NCBI GenBank assembly: GCA_964549335.1
Contig: CAZJUQ010000046.1
Coordinates: forward strand, 1 to 64,000
Direction: 5' to 3'
DNA from: Sulfidibacterium sp964549335
GTDB taxonomy: Bacteria > Bacteroidota > Bacteroidia > Bacteroidales > F082
DNA: 64,000 nucleotides
Shown: positions 17,830-26,704 of the stretch, in pieces
Numbering within the stretch: the stretch's first letter is position 1
Layout of the letters: each line of letters opens with the position of its first letter
Notes under the pieces: generated by a model
Told to the model about the DNA's origin: nothing
The model's database searches: none
The model's input: only the letters and a program-made list of their open reading frames with translations
Program-made: the position numbers and the translations under genes

Positions 17830-19980
17830 TTAACGTCTTCTACCCCGCGACATTCCGCCGCCTCTGAACGAGCCCCTGTTCATTGAGCGGGATCTGTTAT
17901 AATTGATATTACCCCTGCTTCTGTTTTGGTACGAACGGTTTAATTGCTGTCTTTGTCTGTTTGAAATGTTTCTATTCTGTTTTGGTTGGGTTTTCGGTTG
18001 TACCTGAGGTCTTACATTTTGTTTTCTATTGTTTGCGGGTTTTGTTGCGGGTCGTGCGTTACTCTTTTTTTGCCAGTTTCCTCTTTTATCGCGCTGGTAA
18101 ACATTTCCTCTTTTATCGCTAAAAACATTATTCGGTTTTCCGGAGGGTCTTGCCACCCTGTTCAGGTTTCTGTTTCCCGTTTTAACATTACGCATTCTTG
18201 CGGAGGTTCTTACTCCCGTCTTTCTGTTTCTGTAAACGTTGTTATACGATCCGCGAGGTGTTCTGGCATATCCGTGTCTTGCGCCGCGATAGTATCCGTG
18301 TCTGTATCCCCTTGCATATCCGAAACGGTATCCGTAATGAAAACCGCGAGGTCCCCAGTATGCCCTTGCATAAGGGTGAAATCCCCAGCCTATCCACCCT
18401 CCTACTCTGAAACCTATTGAAAATCCCCAGCCGGTGTAAGGGTTCCAATGAACACCGAAACCGAAAGTAACGGGACGCGGATAATAATAATGTCCGTACC
18501 ATGGCCTGTACCAATACCCCGTTCCGTAAAAAACACATCCTCCGTAAGGATACGAATAGGTATAACCGGGCAGATATCCCACATATACAACATCGGGAGT
18601 GGATTCGTAAACATATACGTATTTTACGTTGTATGCTTCCGACTCGGGGGGAATTTCATCCACTTCGTCCGGACGTATATCGCTAACTCTCCACGGTCCG
18701 CCGGGCTTATCGGCAACAAACCAAATGGCATCGTCAACACAATAATATTTACCTTTTATCAAGAGAACCGTTTTGTCGGAGTTTTTGGCAACAGAAATTT
18801 CGGTATCTTTTATTTTTTCAAACTTGGGTTTACCATCCCACTTAACTTCCACGGTTGTTGTTTTTCGATCCACCTCGGCTGTTTGCGGGATATATTGCTC
18901 GGCAAGGGCTTCTTCGGCTTCGGGAGTTCCGGGTATGCTTACCCTCACATCTTTAATATCCGAATTTTCAGGGATTTTGCTAAAATCGGCCGGTAAATCG
19001 GCGGGCTCAACAAATTCCCAGCTGCCGTCTTCGAGTGTTTTTGACCTGTACCACCTTCCCGAAAGCAAAACATAATAGTATTGCGTAGGAATCTCCATAA
19101 TAATATCGCTTTCGGTATTTGTTACATATAAAAGTTCCGTTCCGGCAACAGGCGAATATTCGGGCTTACCGTCGGTAATCAACAGTTCCGAGGGTTTTGT
19201 AACCACAATTAAAGCGGGTGGCTCTTTAAATGATGATATGATAGAATCGTTTTCGTCTTCAGGTTTATTGGCTTCGGCAAACTTTGCGATATCTCCGGGC
19301 ACTTTGCCGGTACTCTTATATCCCGAGGTTATACGTTTGGAAGAATACCAGAACTTCCCACCTTTTATATAGTAGTTGTTTTTCTCATCCTTTACAATAA
19401 AAAAAGGAGTATTGACAACATATTGAAATTTTTGACCCTCCACATTCTTTAAAACCGGCTCGCCGTCGATTATTATCAATGCCGTGGGCGTTGTTCTGAA
19501 ATATATGTCGGGAGGATTGTTGTTCAAATTTACCGAAAGTTCTTTTAAGTTTTTTTCGCTTTCGATACCCGCCAAAATCCTGTCTATCGACATTAACAAA
19601 TCCCAAGACTCTATCTCTTTTTTCAGAAATCTTGAAAATTTATTTATTTTAGAGGTATCCGAAACTTCGGGAAAAACCACTTTGTCGATATTAATATTTT
19701 CCAAAAGTGCTGTTCTCTCTTCCATATCGGTTGATAAACGCGCCGTAAACCAAAAAGTACCGAAAACGGGCTTTTTATCTTTTTTTGTAATTGAAAACGC
19801 ACTTCTACCTTTCAGAATATTACCGCCTAACGAGTCGAGTTGCGGTTGATAAAGCGTTACTGTTGTTTCACCCTTTACAATGTCTTTGGGCCAAAAAAAT
19901 TCATTCTTGTCTTGTGCTTTCGACAATAATGTAAATCCCAATATAAAAATTGAGGAAATAAGCAGTTCTTTTAATTTCAT
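17830..19980 (-). CDS. Large exported protein with repeated substrate-binding-like modules and a basic, Tyr/Gly-rich tail
   Basis: A 716-residue secreted or periplasmic protein with a Sec signal peptide (MKLKELLISSIFILGFTLL, cleavage near SKAQD). Two related modules of about 130 residues occur around residues 150-300 and 390-460 (ALIIIDGEPVLKNVEG, PSELLITDGKPEYSPVAG, KYYCVDDAIWFVADKPGGPW). Then comes a Tyr/Gly/Trp-rich stretch (GYLPGYTYSYPYGGCVFYG and following) and a long disordered tail rich in Arg, Asn and Gln. It resembles a widespread bacterial family sometimes labelled 'carbohydrate-binding family V/XII', but no activity is established. The tail is probably a nucleic-acid, cell-wall or polyanion-binding extension. 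Confidence 0.75.
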   Translation of the reverse strand: MKLKELLISSIFILGFTLLSKAQDKNEFFWPKDIVKGETTVTLYQPQLDSLGGNILKGRSAFSITKKDKKPVFGTFWFTARLSTDMEERTALLENINIDKVVFPEVSDTSKINKFSRFLKKEIESWDLLMSIDRILAGIESEKNLKELSVNLNNNPPDIYFRTTPTALIIIDGEPVLKNVEGQKFQYVVNTPFFIVKDEKNNYYIKGGKFWYSSKRITSGYKSTGKVPGDIAKFAEANKPEDENDSIISSFKEPPALIVVTKPSELLITDGKPEYSPVAGTELLYVTNTESDIIMEIPTQYYYVLLSGRWYRSKTLEDGSWEFVEPADLPADFSKIPENSDIKDVRVSIPGTPEAEEALAEQYIPQTAEVDRKTTTVEVKWDGKPKFEKIKDTEISVAKNSDKTVLLIKGKYYCVDDAIWFVADKPGGPWRVSDIRPDEVDEIPPESEAYNVKYVYVYESTPDVVYVGYLPGYTYSYPYGGCVFYGTGYWYRPWYGHYYYPRPVTFGFGVHWNPYTGWGFSIGFRVGGWIGWGFHPYARAYWGPRGFHYGYRFGYARGYRHGYYRGARHGYARTPRGSYNNVYRNRKTGVRTSARMRNVKTGNRNLNRVARPSGKPNNVFSDKRGNVYQRDKRGNWQKKSNARPATKPANNRKQNVRPQVQPKTQPKQNRNISNRQRQQLNRSYQNRSRGNINYNRSRSMNRGSFRGGGMSRGRRR

Positions 19981-20172
19981 ATTTATAGTTTTAGCTGTTA
20001 ATTCGAAAAAATATATTTTGATATTGACCAGTTAGCCCCTTTTAATCCAATCATTGTGCCAAGATTTTACTCATCAACACTTAGGGATAAACAAGCCTCT
20101 TATTATTAATCCTTTATCATAAATAAATTTCAACCCCAAACGGGCACATTCTCAGGACAAAACAAATAATTT

Positions 20173-20535
20173 TCAGGAAGAGACAATATTCTTCAAAAGC
20201 CTTTCCCTGTTTTTTTTATCCAGCTTTTTCACTACCAAAACATAAGAGTCGTCTATCCACTTTTTAATTGTGCCACTACCTGCATCGCCGTTTAACATAA
20301 CCGTGTTCCAATGTTTTTTGTTCATATGAAATGCAGGTACGACACTTTGATAATGTTCGCGCAATTCGACGGCTTTTTCAGGATTACATTTAACGTTTAA
20401 CCTGTTTTGGTTGAGCGACAACAAAGCAAACATCTTACCTTTCACCTTAAAAACCAGGGTTGTATCATCGAAAGGGAAACCTTCGGTAACATCCTGTTTT
20501 GAAAGGCAATAATTTCTAACATCTTCGACGTTCAT
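20173..20535 (-). CDS. MmcQ/YjbR family protein
   Basis: A 120-residue protein of the double-wing MmcQ/YjbR fold. The family pattern is visible in MNVEDVRNYCLSKQDVTEGFPF, LVFKVKGKMFALL, NVKCNPEKAVELRE and AFHMNKKHWNTVML. The function is not established; a DNA-binding role has been proposed. It is transcribed away from the carboxyltransferase gene. Confidence 0.88.
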   Translation of the reverse strand: MNVEDVRNYCLSKQDVTEGFPFDDTTLVFKVKGKMFALLSLNQNRLNVKCNPEKAVELREHYQSVVPAFHMNKKHWNTVMLNGDAGSGTIKKWIDDSYVLVVKKLDKKNRERLLKNIVSS

Positions 20536-20603
20536 TTATTAACACATATATTATTGAGATATAATCAATTGTCAAAATTTTTATTGCCAAGATACAAAAA
20601 AAG

Positions 20604-20633
20604 TTGCTTTGTATTGAAATTAATTTACTTTTG
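20604..20633 (+). promoter_or_regulatory. Promoter of the carboxyltransferase unit
   Basis: TTG (20604-20606) is followed after exactly 19 bases by TACTTTTG (20626-20633), matching the Bacteroidota consensus. Transcription should start near 20640, which is the first base of a strong hairpin. Confidence 0.7.
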
Positions 20634-20639
20634 CAATCG

Positions 20640-20691
20640 GAGATAAGTTATAGCAACGAGAAAAAAAGAGCGACAACTTATCTCTTTTTTT
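20640..20691 (+). terminator. Terminator-like hairpin in the leader of the carboxyltransferase gene
   Basis: GAGATAAGTT (20640-20649) pairs perfectly with AACTTATCTC (20675-20684) around a 25-base purine-rich loop, followed by seven T residues. It lies between promoter and start codon, so it either attenuates the gene or ends a short RNA of about 50 bases. Confidence 0.65.
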
Positions 20692-20720
20692 CTTAGTAAA
20701 GTAATCAAAACAAAAAGATT

Positions 20721-22268
20721 ATGGGTTTAAAAGAAAAAACTTCCGACCTTAAACGACGTATGCGATATGCATTAAAAGGGGGGGGAGATAAAGCCATTCA
20801 AAAACAAAAAGCAATAGGCAAACTAACGGCACGCGAACGTATTATTGCCTTACTGGATCCGAAATCATTTCACGAATACGATCTTTTTGTGGAACATGCC
20901 GCAAAAGATTTCGATATGGATAAAAAATATCTTCCCGGCGACGGAGTAATTACCGGAACCGGAATGTTAAGCGGGCATCCCGTATGTATTTACGCACAAG
21001 ATTTCACTGTTGCGGGAGGTTCGTTGGGATGGATGCATGCAAAAAAAATAACCAAAATAATGGATCACGCACTCAAGTTGAAGGTGCCTTTAATAGGTAT
21101 CAACGACTCGGGAGGCGCCCGTATTCAAGAAGGAGTAAACTCGTTGGCAGGTTACGGTGAGATTTTTTACAGGAACACTTTGGCATCGGGAGTTATTCCT
21201 CAAATTTCGGTTATTTTGGGTCCTTGTGCCGGAGGTGCCGTATATTCACCGGCACTTACCGATTTTGTATTTGTTGTTGAAAACATTTCCAAAATGTTTA
21301 TCACGGGTCCCGAAGTAATAAAGACTGTCCTCGGCGAAGAGATTAGTATGGAGGCTCTCGGAGGCGCACGAGTGCATTGCGAGACAACAGGTAATGCCCA
21401 CTTCTTTGCCCGTACCGAGCAGGAGTGTTTCAGCCAAATAAAAAATCTGGCAAGTTACATACCGTGGAACAATACCCGGAAAGCCGAACGTTATCCCAAA
21501 AAACAACCTAAAACAAGAATCTACAAAATAGAAAATATCATACCTTCGGACGCCAGAGAACCATACGACGTACGCGATGTGATAAAAGCCATTGCCGACG
21601 ATTCGCAATTTTTGGAAGTTCAGGAACTGTTTGCCAAAAACATTGTAGTTGGGTTCGGCAGAATGAACGGCGAAACCGTGGGTTTTGTTGCAAACCAGCC
21701 GCTTGTACTTGCAGGCGTACTCGATGTTGACTCGTCAGACAAAGCTGCAAGGTTTATCCGCTATTGCGATGCTTTTAACATTCCGCTTGTAACCCTTGTC
21801 GACCTGCCGGGATATTTGCCGGGTGTCGATCAGGAACACGCGGGAGTTATCCGTCACGGGGCAAAAGTTCTGTACGCATATTCCGAAGCAACGGTTCCAA
21901 AAATAACAATCATATTGCGTAAAGCATACGGAGGAGGATACATTGCAATGTGTTCACACCACTTACGCGCCGATTTTGTGTTTGCCTGGCCTACAGCCGA
22001 AATTGCCGTTATGGGTCCCGAAGGAGCGGCTAATATTATTTTCCGCAAAGAGATTGCTGCCGCAGACAACCCCGAAGAGTTCCGCCGTAAAAAAGTGGAA
22101 GAGTACAAAGAGAAATTTGCAAATCCGTATGTTGCCGCTGCTTACGGATACATCGACGCCGTAATAGAACCTGCCGAAACCCGCAGCAAAGTCATTAGAG
22201 CTTTGGAAATTTCTCAAGAAAAAGAGGTTGCAAAACCGGACAAAAAACACGGCATTCCACCATTCTAA
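20721..22268 (+). CDS. pccB: Acyl-CoA carboxylase carboxyltransferase subunit (propionyl-CoA/methylmalonyl-CoA type)
   Basis: Biotin-dependent carboxyltransferase, 515 residues, of the PccB/MmdA type that moves CO2 between carboxybiotin and propionyl-CoA. The acyl-CoA and biotin oxyanion loops are visible: INDSGGARIQEGVNSLAGYG, ILGPCAGGAVYSPALTDFVF, and in the second half KAYGGGYIAMCSHHLRADF and AVMGPEGAANI. It is followed after 17 bases by a biotin carrier gene. Neither biotin carboxylase nor the sodium-pump beta/delta subunits of a decarboxylase are adjacent, so carboxylation and decarboxylation cannot be told apart from context. The symbol mmdA would be equally defensible. Confidence 0.92.
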   Translation: MGLKEKTSDLKRRMRYALKGGGDKAIQKQKAIGKLTARERIIALLDPKSFHEYDLFVEHAAKDFDMDKKYLPGDGVITGTGMLSGHPVCIYAQDFTVAGGSLGWMHAKKITKIMDHALKLKVPLIGINDSGGARIQEGVNSLAGYGEIFYRNTLASGVIPQISVILGPCAGGAVYSPALTDFVFVVENISKMFITGPEVIKTVLGEEISMEALGGARVHCETTGNAHFFARTEQECFSQIKNLASYIPWNNTRKAERYPKKQPKTRIYKIENIIPSDAREPYDVRDVIKAIADDSQFLEVQELFAKNIVVGFGRMNGETVGFVANQPLVLAGVLDVDSSDKAARFIRYCDAFNIPLVTLVDLPGYLPGVDQEHAGVIRHGAKVLYAYSEATVPKITIILRKAYGGGYIAMCSHHLRADFVFAWPTAEIAVMGPEGAANIIFRKEIAAADNPEEFRRKKVEEYKEKFANPYVAAAYGYIDAVIEPAETRSKVIRALEISQEKEVAKPDKKHGIPPF

Positions 22269-22285
22269 TCCAAAATATCTTTACT

Positions 22286-22612
22286 ATGGAACAGGGAAAA
22301 AACAATCAGGTTTTTGAAACATTTGTGGTAGAAAGAGCAGAATACAAAACCTTACTTACCGAAAAATTTAAAAACCGTAAAAAATACGAGGAGAAAGACC
22401 CGAAAATGTTAACCGCCTTTATTCCCGGAACCATTGTTGATATTTTTGTAAAAAAAGGTTCCAAGGTTAAAGAGGGCGACGATTTGCTCATCCTCGAAGC
22501 AATGAAAATGAAAAATGTTTTAAAAGCTCCTTTCGACGGAAAGATTAAAGCCTTAAAGGTTAAGGTAAACGACATGGTTGCAAAAAACCAACTGCTTTTG
22601 GAATTTGAGTAA
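22286..22612 (+). CDS. Biotin carboxyl carrier protein (biotinyl domain)
   Basis: A 108-residue carrier. The C-terminal biotinyl domain has the motif LEAMKMKN with the acceptor Lys74, preceded by IPGTIVDIFVKKGSKVKEGD and followed by APFDGKIKALKVKVNDMV. The N-terminal 40 residues are charged and probably dock onto the carboxyltransferase. There is no Pro/Ala-rich linker of the sodium-pump gamma subunit. It is co-transcribed with the upstream carboxyltransferase. Confidence 0.92.
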   Translation: MEQGKNNQVFETFVVERAEYKTLLTEKFKNRKKYEEKDPKMLTAFIPGTIVDIFVKKGSKVKEGDDLLILEAMKMKNVLKAPFDGKIKALKVKVNDMVAKNQLLLEFE

Positions 22613-22618
22613 AAGCGT

Positions 22619-25564
22619 TTATTCCGTCCATATTTCGTCGGCAAACAACCATGCCTTTTCGCCTGCACCTCTATGCCATTCGGGACATATTCCCCGGTTT
22701 TCGGCAACTATTTTTACATACCTTACCGCGGAATTTAATTTTTTGCTGTAAAAAGTTTTTAAAACAGGTTCGGTAACATGTTCGTCAACATCGTTAATAC
22801 AGGTACCCGCTCCGGTAAATTTTTTTCCGTCTTCGGAAACTTCGAAATGTACTTTTAGCGGCATAAAAATAAACGAAGGAGTATCTTGCAAAAACTCAAT
22901 TCCAATTTTTCCGGGTTTGATATTTTTGCCGAAATCCACCATCACTTCCAAATTAACACCGTGAAAACCCTGCCAATTGCCGGTACGGAAGTTTTTGCCG
23001 CCCCGCAATCCGTTTACCAAAGCCTTGTCTCCACCGCCCGTATATTGAGAATCGTAAAATGTTTTATAGACCACCTTTACATCTTGTGAGATTTTAATAA
23101 ACCGGGCATCTTCAACAAAACTTTTTTTGCCTTGCCAAACACAATACGCCCTAAAATTAGCGTTGCCGTCAATGGTTATCGGTTTGTCATAAGGTTTAAA
23201 TCCCGAATTGTTTATATCGACATAGAGAAGGGCATCTCCGTATAGGTCACCCGCGGCAACATCCATGGTTTTATCAAAAGTTTTTCCTCCGGCAACGAAA
23301 AAGGGAACAGGAGTTATCAAATTGTCATCTATTTTAGATTTGGGACGGGCATTTTTCAATTCCCCGAAATTTTCAGCCGGTTTGTCGCCCATTTCAAATG
23401 TCAAAGTGCCTCCACTCATAATCATGTCGTGAGTGATATAACTTTTGTTATAATTTTTGCCGTTGTATTTTACATTTTGAACGTAAAAATTTCCGGGTGA
23501 AAGATTTTTTGCAAATATTTTGAATTTTCTTTTGTTTTCAAGGTTAATAACAACGGTGTCGAACCGTGGTGTTCCCAGTACATAATCGACACTTCCCGGG
23601 GTTACGGGATAAAATCCCATGGCGCTTAATACATACCAAGCCGACATTTGCCCGCAATCTTCGTTACCTGCAAGTCCGCCGGGCGTATCATCATAAAGTT
23701 CCGTCATAATGCGGTGAACTATCTTCTGGGTTTTCCACGGTTTTCCTACAAAGTTGTAAAGATAAGCCATATGATGGCTCGGCTCGTTACCGTGGGCATA
23801 TTGTCCTATTAACCCCGTAATGTCCGATTGTTTTCTGCCCGTTAATCCGGTAACCGTAAAAAGAGAGTCGAGTTTTTTATCAAAATTGATATCGCCTCCC
23901 AAAATCTCCGATAAGGTGTTTATGTCTTGCGGCACAAAAAAGTTGTACTGCCAGGTATTTGCTTCGGTAAGGGTGAAATTTACCTGAGTTGGGTCGAAAG
24001 GCGAAATAAATGTGCCGTTTGATTTTCCTCTGAAGAAGCCGCTCTTTTTGTCGAAAATATTTTTATAATACTGGGCTCTTTTTATATACTTTTTATATAA
24101 AACGGTATCGTTCAACTGTTGTGCAAAACGTGCAATACACCAGTCGTCATAAGCATATTCAAGGGTTCTGGAGACCGATTCGCCCGCTTTGTCGGCAGGA
24201 ATATAACCCTTTGTTTTGTAAAACCGAAGCCCGAAATGGTCTGCCGAAGCGGTTTCGTCCATGGCTCTCAATGCCATTCTGGCATCAAAATCGTGTATTC
24301 CTTTAATATAAGCATCGGCAATTACCGATACGGCATGATAACCTATCATACAATTGGTTTCGTTTGCCGCAAGTTCCCACACAGGCAAAAGCCCGTCGGC
24401 TTTGTACATATCGAGCATCGAATTTATTAAATCAACGGTTCGTTTTCTTTGTACTATGGTAAACAGCGGATGCAATGCCCTGAAAGTATCCCATAGCGAA
24501 AAGACGGTATGCATAGTAAAAGAGTCGTCTCTTTTTATTTTTCCGTCGTGCGACCGGTATTTAAAATCGATGTCCGAAGCTATATTGGGAGCCAAAAAGC
24601 TGTGATATAACGCCGTGTAAAATACCGTTTTATCCCTCTCACTTTTGCCTGACACTTTAATGCGGCTCAGTTGGTTGTACCAGGCGTAATGGGCATTGGT
24701 TTTTATCTGATCGAAATCCCAATCGTAAATTTCACGTTGAAGGTTGTTCGATGCACCTGCGATGCCGGTGTACGAAATTCCCGTTTTTATCAAAACGGGT
24801 TCATCCTTATCCGTTTTATATGTTAATATCACTTTAACATCGGTTCCGCCGGCAACCTTTTTGTTTTTATATATTTTGCCGTCAATAACCACTGCGGTCG
24901 ATAAAAACGGTTTTGAGAACGAAGAGTAAAAATAGATATACCTGTTTTTAGCCCAACCTTTTACATGGCGGTAGCCGGCAATTTCGTGGTCGTTTATTAT
25001 TCGAACTTCGGCATCAAGAATTTGAGATGATACAACCCCCGGCTGCAAATCGACAAGAATATTTACCGTATCACTGTTTTTAAACGTATATCGTTGAAAA
25101 CCCGCACGACGTGTTGCGGTAAGTTCTACGTTTACACCGTAATCGTCCAGAAAAACGGAGTAGTAACCTGCCGAAGCTTTTTCGTTCTCTTTTTTGAAAT
25201 GCGATTTATATCCGTTAAAATTGTTCTTCTTCTCTGCTTGATATAATTTTAATTTTCCTGTTTGCGGAACAAATCTGAAATCGCCGTAATCGCCGACTCC
25301 CGTACCGCTGAGATGCGTCATGCTGAAACCGAGAATTATATCGTCGTTGTAATGATAACCGGAACAGTGATCCCAATCGTCGGTTTTAGTATCGGGGCTC
25401 AATTGTACCATGCCGAAAGGGAGGGTGGCACCCGGAAACGTATGTCCGTGTCCGCCGGTTCCTATAAAAGGATTGACATAATCGACAAAATCTCTCTTTT
25501 TGTTATGTTTTGTACACGAAAAAAGGAATAAAATTAATATTGGAAACAGAAATATTTTCTTCAT
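22619..25564 (-). CDS. GH92 family alpha-mannosidase lipoprotein
   Basis: Exo-acting, calcium-dependent alpha-mannosidase of glycoside hydrolase family 92, 981 residues, likely displayed in the periplasm or on the surface. The ATG at 25564 was chosen because the upstream in-frame start is only TTG and this one begins a lipoprotein signal (MKKIFLFPILILFLFSC). Family blocks are YVNPFIGTGGHGHTFPGATL, HCSGYHYNDD, GFSMTHLSGTGVGDYGDF, NEPSHHMAYLYN and GNEDCGQMSAWYVLSAMGFY. The C-terminus adds a chitobiase-like beta domain and a discoidin-like carbohydrate-binding segment. It stands alone, with no SusC/SusD pair nearby. Confidence 0.95.
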   Translation of the reverse strand: MKKIFLFPILILFLFSCTKHNKKRDFVDYVNPFIGTGGHGHTFPGATLPFGMVQLSPDTKTDDWDHCSGYHYNDDIILGFSMTHLSGTGVGDYGDFRFVPQTGKLKLYQAEKKNNFNGYKSHFKKENEKASAGYYSVFLDDYGVNVELTATRRAGFQRYTFKNSDTVNILVDLQPGVVSSQILDAEVRIINDHEIAGYRHVKGWAKNRYIYFYSSFSKPFLSTAVVIDGKIYKNKKVAGGTDVKVILTYKTDKDEPVLIKTGISYTGIAGASNNLQREIYDWDFDQIKTNAHYAWYNQLSRIKVSGKSERDKTVFYTALYHSFLAPNIASDIDFKYRSHDGKIKRDDSFTMHTVFSLWDTFRALHPLFTIVQRKRTVDLINSMLDMYKADGLLPVWELAANETNCMIGYHAVSVIADAYIKGIHDFDARMALRAMDETASADHFGLRFYKTKGYIPADKAGESVSRTLEYAYDDWCIARFAQQLNDTVLYKKYIKRAQYYKNIFDKKSGFFRGKSNGTFISPFDPTQVNFTLTEANTWQYNFFVPQDINTLSEILGGDINFDKKLDSLFTVTGLTGRKQSDITGLIGQYAHGNEPSHHMAYLYNFVGKPWKTQKIVHRIMTELYDDTPGGLAGNEDCGQMSAWYVLSAMGFYPVTPGSVDYVLGTPRFDTVVINLENKRKFKIFAKNLSPGNFYVQNVKYNGKNYNKSYITHDMIMSGGTLTFEMGDKPAENFGELKNARPKSKIDDNLITPVPFFVAGGKTFDKTMDVAAGDLYGDALLYVDINNSGFKPYDKPITIDGNANFRAYCVWQGKKSFVEDARFIKISQDVKVVYKTFYDSQYTGGGDKALVNGLRGGKNFRTGNWQGFHGVNLEVMVDFGKNIKPGKIGIEFLQDTPSFIFMPLKVHFEVSEDGKKFTGAGTCINDVDEHVTEPVLKTFYSKKLNSAVRYVKIVAENRGICPEWHRGAGEKAWLFADEIWTE

Positions 25565-25586
25565 CGGTTTATATATTTTTATCAAT

Positions 25587-25594
25587 CAAAAATA
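25587..25594 (-). promoter_or_regulatory. Candidate -7 element of the GH92 gene
   Basis: The minus strand reads TATTTTTG, matching TAnnTTTG, 23 bases before the ATG. A TTG lies upstream with a 24-base spacer, slightly too long, so this is a weak call. Confidence 0.35.
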
Positions 25595-25730
25595 AACCAA
25601 AATCACTTAGCCCGTATCCAAATAAAACATTTTCCGCTTTTATACGGCATTAACAACAAACAACAGAGCATAAAAAAGGGTGATTTTTCATTATTTCCTA
25701 CAGTTGTATTCTGCTGTTACGACAAATGTT

Positions 25731-25738
25731 TATTTTTG
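25731..25738 (+). promoter_or_regulatory. Candidate -7 element of the glucokinase gene
   Basis: TATTTTTG matches TAnnTTTG and lies 33 bases before the ATG at 25772. A TTG at 25704 has a 24-base spacer, so the -33 match is poor. Confidence 0.4.
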
Positions 25739-25771
25739 TTAAAAAAATATGTTTGTTTTCAAAGAAAAATA

Positions 25772-26521
25772 ATGAGTTCGAATAAAATTTTAGGAATTGA
25801 TGTGGGAGGTTCGGGAATAAAAGGTGCCGTTGTTGATGTTGAAACCGGCAAGTTAACGGTGGAGAGGCACAGAATAGCAACACCGCATCCCGCCACACCC
25901 GAAAATATAGCAAATATCATTAAAAAGATTGCAGGACATTTCGATTACGAAGGTAAAATAGGGGTAGGTTATCCTGCCGTTATAAAAAACGGCATTATAA
26001 AGACCGCAACCAACATCGACAAATCGAATATTGAGATAGACGCCAACGAGCTTTTTTCGAAAATAACGGGCAACGAGGTTTGTGTTATAAATGATGCCGA
26101 TGCCGCCGGAATAGCCGAAAACAGTTTCGGACACGGCAAAAATGTCGGCGGAACGGTACTCTTTATTACGGTGGGAACAGGAATAGGCTCGGCGCTGTTT
26201 GTTAACGGCAAGCTTGTACCCAATACCGAATTCGGACACCTATTCATGCACAACGGAATGATAGCGGAAAAATACACCTCGGATTTGACAAGAAAATCGG
26301 AAGATTTGAAATGGAGCAAATGGGGGAACCGGTTTAACAAATATTTACAACATCTGGAACTTCTGCTTAGCCCAAAACTATTTATCGTAGGCGGCGGAGT
26401 AAGTAAAAAAATGGATAAGTTCAAAGATAGCATTACCGTGAACACACCGGTAAAACCGGCAATGCTCCGCAACGAAGCCGGAATAATAGGAGCGGCAATG
26501 AGCATGGCAACAGAGCGGTAA
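25772..26521 (+). CDS. ppgK: ROK-family polyphosphate/ATP glucokinase
   Basis: A 249-residue glucokinase of the ROK superfamily. The start at 25772 (MSSNKILGIDVGGSGIKGAV) was used because the longer ORF begins only with TTG. Features are the N-terminal phosphate loop DVGGSGIKGAV, TPHPATPENIANIIKKI, NDADAAGIAE with the catalytic Asp, ITVGTGIGSALFVNG, and a C-terminal stretch (WGNRFNKYLQHLELLLSPKL, FIVGGGVSK) typical of polyphosphate glucokinases. It makes glucose-6-phosphate; the phosphate donor cannot be fixed from sequence. It stands alone between GH92 and the Crp gene. Confidence 0.88.
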   Translation: MSSNKILGIDVGGSGIKGAVVDVETGKLTVERHRIATPHPATPENIANIIKKIAGHFDYEGKIGVGYPAVIKNGIIKTATNIDKSNIEIDANELFSKITGNEVCVINDADAAGIAENSFGHGKNVGGTVLFITVGTGIGSALFVNGKLVPNTEFGHLFMHNGMIAEKYTSDLTRKSEDLKWSKWGNRFNKYLQHLELLLSPKLFIVGGGVSKKMDKFKDSITVNTPVKPAMLRNEAGIIGAAMSMATER

Positions 26522-26678
26522 ATTCACTCTTTTCGGCTTAATGAATTACCCTTGAAGCGAGCCATCTTTACGGTATGCCGGATGCAAAACTCATCAGTTG
26601 AAAAGAGGATTTCCCCTATAGCGAAATTTCCCTTTCCAATATTTTTACACGTATGTATAAAAATCGGAAATAAACCAA

Positions 26679-26686
26679 TACCTTTG
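26679..26686 (+). promoter_or_regulatory. Candidate -7 element of the Crp/Fnr gene
   Basis: TACCTTTG matches TAnnTTTG exactly, 18 bases before the ATG. No TTG at -33 was found, which fits a regulated promoter but is not proof. Confidence 0.45.
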
Positions 26687-26704
26687 TAAGGTAAATTCCG
26701 GGTT

